The notes under the pieces are model-generated. The model saw only the letters and a list, made by a program, of their open reading frames with translations, had not been told where the DNA came from and made no database searches. The position numbers were made by a program, and so were the translations under genes. Positions 6,102-8,239 of a DNA stretch of 8,239 bases are shown here, one piece after another; the stretch's first letter is position 1, and the number at the start of each line of letters is the position of its first letter. Source of the stretch: an uncultured Rhodospirillaceae bacterium (lineage in GTDB: Bacteria > Pseudomonadota > Alphaproteobacteria > RF32 > CAG-239). The stretch spans positions 1-8,239 of the forward strand of contig ONQU01000024.1 of assembly GCA_900320035.1 (NCBI GenBank), written 5' to 3'.

Positions 6102-6717
6102 AATTGCCAAGATATTTGATTTTATGCGCGTTTTGGACAAGGTTTGCTTGGTCAAGCGCGCAACCCTTCTTTCAGACGGTACGGTGGAAACCGATTCATC
6201 ACACAGCTTTAAATTAGCATTTATGGTAATGTTGATTAAGCCTTATTTGAAACATCAATATAATTACGAACGTTTGCTGGAGTTAGCGTTGGTGCATGAT
6301 ATTGCCGAGGCGGAAACCGGTGATTATCCGAAAGCCATGCAACGAGCACATCCGGAAATTAAAGCCCAGAAAGATGCGGCGGAATTTGCAGCAATGCAGC
6401 GTTACAGCGCACTTCTTGATGAGCCGATGCAAAGCAAGATTTGGGATTTGTATCGTGAATATGAAGATAAAAAAACACCGGAGGCTAAACTGATTACGGC
6501 GCTTGATAAGGCTGATGCGAATATGCAGGCAAATTTTTACAATGATGGCGATATTCGCTATTGGACCGAATATGAAGATGGTGAACAGTATTATAAAATC
6601 AACACCGAAAAGAAAGCGGTGGTGGCAATTTTAGATGAGCCGATTGTTGAGGCCTTAGAGGAAGGAACCATTGAACTGGCATTGAATAATATGAAAAAAT
6701 ATGGTGTGGAGATTTAG
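6091..6717 (+). CDS. HD-domain phosphohydrolase (HDDC2/YfbR-like)
   Basis: An HD-superfamily metal-dependent phosphohydrolase of 208 residues. The metal-binding set is visible in order: His38 in ETDSSHSF, the His69-Asp70 doublet in LALVHDIAEAETGDYP, and Asp139 in TALDKADANMQ. The layout matches the HDDC2/YfbR group, where E. coli YfbR is a 5'-deoxynucleotidase that removes phosphate from deoxynucleoside monophosphates. I infer a similar nucleotide-cleaning role, but the substrate cannot be read from the sequence. I chose the ATG at 6091, which overlaps the serS stop by 11 bases. A GTG at 6067 would add eight residues, but no ribosome-binding site precedes it and the extra residues fall outside the conserved domain. 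The ribosome-binding site for 6091 is weak (AAGG near 6075-6078), so translation may depend on coupling to serS. Confidence 0.88.
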   Translation: MQDKIAKIFDFMRVLDKVCLVKRATLLSDGTVETDSSHSFKLAFMVMLIKPYLKHQYNYERLLELALVHDIAEAETGDYPKAMQRAHPEIKAQKDAAEFAAMQRYSALLDEPMQSKIWDLYREYEDKKTPEAKLITALDKADANMQANFYNDGDIRYWTEYEDGEQYYKINTEKKAVVAILDEPIVEALEEGTIELALNNMKKYGVEI

Positions 6718-6725
6718 ACATAGAA

Positions 6726-7964
6726 ATGGCACGGCGCAAGGCAAAAATAGCATGGGGAAAAATTTGTTTTTGGCTGGCATCATTTGCCTTAATTGGTATT
6801 GTGATTGGAATTAACATCAATCGCTTTAACCATAATATTTACGCTAATTATGAAAAAGCGGTGGAATATGGACGGGTGCGTGAAGAAAAAGTTCATATTG
6901 AACCGGTGATTGCGGCAATTTTTTATGCCGATAAGAACCATAACAATCAGTATGTTTCAGCTTATTTGGACCATTCCGCGAACTATAAAAAACACCATGT
7001 CAAAATTGTGGCTGTGCCGCCTTTTCTAACCTCCGACAGTGTTGATGTGGTGGAAAAATTATATTACGAAATCGGTAAAAATAATCAAATTAAAACGGTT
7101 GCAGTAGTGTTGGCGGACCAAGGTCATGCGCAAAAGCATAATGATTTGCTGAAGAAAGTGCTAAAACCGCGGGCAATAGCGATTTTGCAGCTTTCTCAAG
7201 ACAATCAGGAAAATCAAGCAATTATCGAAAATTATCTTCAACAAGAGGGTGGTTTGGTCGTTGTTTTAACGGATTTGAGCGCCGATATGACGCAGGATTT
7301 TTTGGTGCAAAAAACGATTTATTGGGCACAAAAATATGCTTATAATATGAATGTTTTTGATGTAGTTGATACAAAAATGGCTCAGGCAATGGAAAAGGAT
7401 TATTCGACTCTATTGGCTTTGCAAAATGACAATCAAGAGAAACATTGGCAAGTGTTGCAAAAAAATAATCTGGAGCAATATGTGCGGCGTTATGGAACAC
7501 TGTTACGGCATTGGTTTGCCTTAAATGTGGCACGTGCCGCTGAAAATTTACCACCAATGTGGCCGCTGAAATCGGCAGAAACATATCGCTTATACGACCG
7601 TGGAACCCTATATGCCGAAACCGGTCAATTTGAAAAACTGGTGAATAATCAGGGAATTGTGGTCGCGTTGGTGCGTATGGCACAGCGGTTGGTGCATAAA
7701 AATGTTCCGGTCAATGGTGTGCGGTTGTATTTATTAACCGAGAGTGAAGAAATTTGGCCTCAGACTACCGAACTTGACGACGATGACGGGGTTTATTTGC
7801 GTTATAAAAGTCATAAAGCGGTGGTTTTGCCTGATCAACGACCTTATGATTGGCATCAGTTAGAGGATTTACTGCGCTATAAAGCTAAAATTCCGGCAGA
7901 TGCTGACGTGACGGATTTTAAATTTTATAAGTTCAAAATTGTGGAGATAAACGATGAAAATTAA
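6726..7964 (+). CDS. Membrane-anchored protein with Memo-like and AMMECR1-like domains (tentative)
   Basis: A 412-residue protein. Basic residues (ARRKAK, 2-7) precede a single membrane helix at about 12-30, which predicts the rest outside the cytoplasm. Residues about 60-235 follow the course of a Memo-type domain: a short beta strand (VIAAIFYAD), a helix-strand series with VKTVAVVLADQGH (about 122-134), and VVVLTDLSADM (178-188) where Memo has an SDxxH motif. Residues about 255-408 resemble AMMECR1: an early helix, YDRGTLYAETGQF (290-302) in place of the LRGCIG segment, GVRLYLLTESEEI (331-343) as the 'VSVL' strand, DGVYLRY...VVLPD...YDWHQLEDLLRYKAKIP (354-390), and a final FKFYKFKIVEI. Signature residues of both families are lost. 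Known AmmeMemoRadiSam systems pair these two families with a radical SAM protein; none is seen here. The reading is by eye and could be wrong. The gene itself is clear. GGAGA at 6708-6712 is the nearest ribosome-binding site, about 13 bases upstream. Confidence 0.6.
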   Translation: MARRKAKIAWGKICFWLASFALIGIVIGININRFNHNIYANYEKAVEYGRVREEKVHIEPVIAAIFYADKNHNNQYVSAYLDHSANYKKHHVKIVAVPPFLTSDSVDVVEKLYYEIGKNNQIKTVAVVLADQGHAQKHNDLLKKVLKPRAIAILQLSQDNQENQAIIENYLQQEGGLVVVLTDLSADMTQDFLVQKTIYWAQKYAYNMNVFDVVDTKMAQAMEKDYSTLLALQNDNQEKHWQVLQKNNLEQYVRRYGTLLRHWFALNVARAAENLPPMWPLKSAETYRLYDRGTLYAETGQFEKLVNNQGIVVALVRMAQRLVHKNVPVNGVRLYLLTESEEIWPQTTELDDDDGVYLRYKSHKAVVLPDQRPYDWHQLEDLLRYKAKIPADADVTDFKFYKFKIVEINDEN

Positions 7965-8239
7965 TGGTTTTAAAATTAATATCAGCGAAGAAGATTTACA
8001 AACCAGATTAACAGCACAAATGCGGCAAATCGAATTGATTGATGAACAACATGATGCTTATAAAAATTTGACTGACGGCGATAAAAAAGCTTTGCAATAT
8101 TTGGTGAATGCGGCGCGGATTATGAACGATGTGGCTTTAGAGATGGATCACCCGCTCAATTTGGTACAGAAGCAGGCATTGGAAACGGCGGCAGCGGAAA
8201 GCGATTATGCAGCTAATGCTTTGAAATTGTTTAATTCTC
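7954..8239 (+). CDS. Unrecognised protein, 5' part only (runs off right edge)
   Basis: An open frame starts at an ATG with GGAG (7943-7946) seven bases upstream and continues open to the window end, giving 95 residues. It begins MKINGFKINISEEDLQTRL and continues as a mostly helical, charged sequence with LTDGDKKALQYLVNAARIMND (about 40-59). No signal peptide or membrane segment is visible. It overlaps the end of the Memo/AMMECR1-like gene by 11 bases, so it belongs to the serS operon. The pattern 'L-D-x-K-K-L-x-x-L-x-x-A-A-x-I-M-x-D' faintly recalls the start of bacterial DPP III-like (M49) peptidases, but the zinc motif would lie beyond the window, so I assign no function. Confidence 0.8.
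   Translation, partial: MKINGFKINISEEDLQTRLTAQMRQIELIDEQHDAYKNLTDGDKKALQYLVNAARIMNDVALEMDHPLNLVQKQALETAAAESDYAANALKLFNS

Noticed and set aside
7222..7683. Minus-strand open frame of 153 codons inside the Memo/AMMECR1-like gene
   Set aside because: It is antisense to a longer coherent coding sequence and rich in His, Pro and Phe as expected of a shadow frame.

Overview
The window looks like a compact piece of a bacterial chromosome, AT-leaning by eye, most likely from an alphaproteobacterium, perhaps a small-genome or host-associated lineage. The main pointers are an EF-P gene directly coupled to an inositol-monophosphatase-family gene, a zinc-finger-less J-protein behind a sigma-32-like promoter, and the overall protein style. 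The taxonomic call is inference. No rRNA, tRNA, CRISPR array, insertion sequence or phage gene is visible, and no gene-free stretch exceeds about 200 bases.

Left part (1-2551), minus strand, two transcription units read right to left. The first is efp followed by an inositol-monophosphatase-like gene, joined by a one-base stop/start overlap and closed by a strong hairpin plus U-tract terminator at about 1136-1185. The second has its own promoter-like sequence at 1084-1111. It encodes a secreted MORN_2/YwqK-type repeat protein whose stop codon overlaps the start of a patatin-like phospholipase that runs off the left edge.

Middle (2752-4705), plus strand, divergent from efp. A small lipoprotein gene is followed by a class-II (CbpA/DnaJB-like) J-domain co-chaperone and a DUF1349 (YesU-like, concanavalin-A fold) gene, the last two joined by a one-base overlap. 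The 38-base gap before the J-protein gene carries both a sigma-32-type promoter match and a perfect inverted repeat that covers the Shine-Dalgarno sequence. The two could give different translation from read-through and heat-shock transcripts.

Right part (4821-8239), plus strand, one tight operon. It holds serS (a sequence-divergent SerRS subtype), an HD-domain phosphohydrolase of the HDDC2/YfbR type overlapping serS by 11 bases, a single-pass membrane protein whose soluble part I read as a degenerate Memo-like domain fused to a degenerate AMMECR1-like domain, and a partial unrecognised gene that again overlaps by 11 bases.

The most unusual items are the membrane-anchored Memo/AMMECR1-like protein, the inositol-monophosphatase homologue that has lost catalytic metal ligands, and the regulatory overlap in front of the J-protein gene. 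I did not see a defence system or mobile element.
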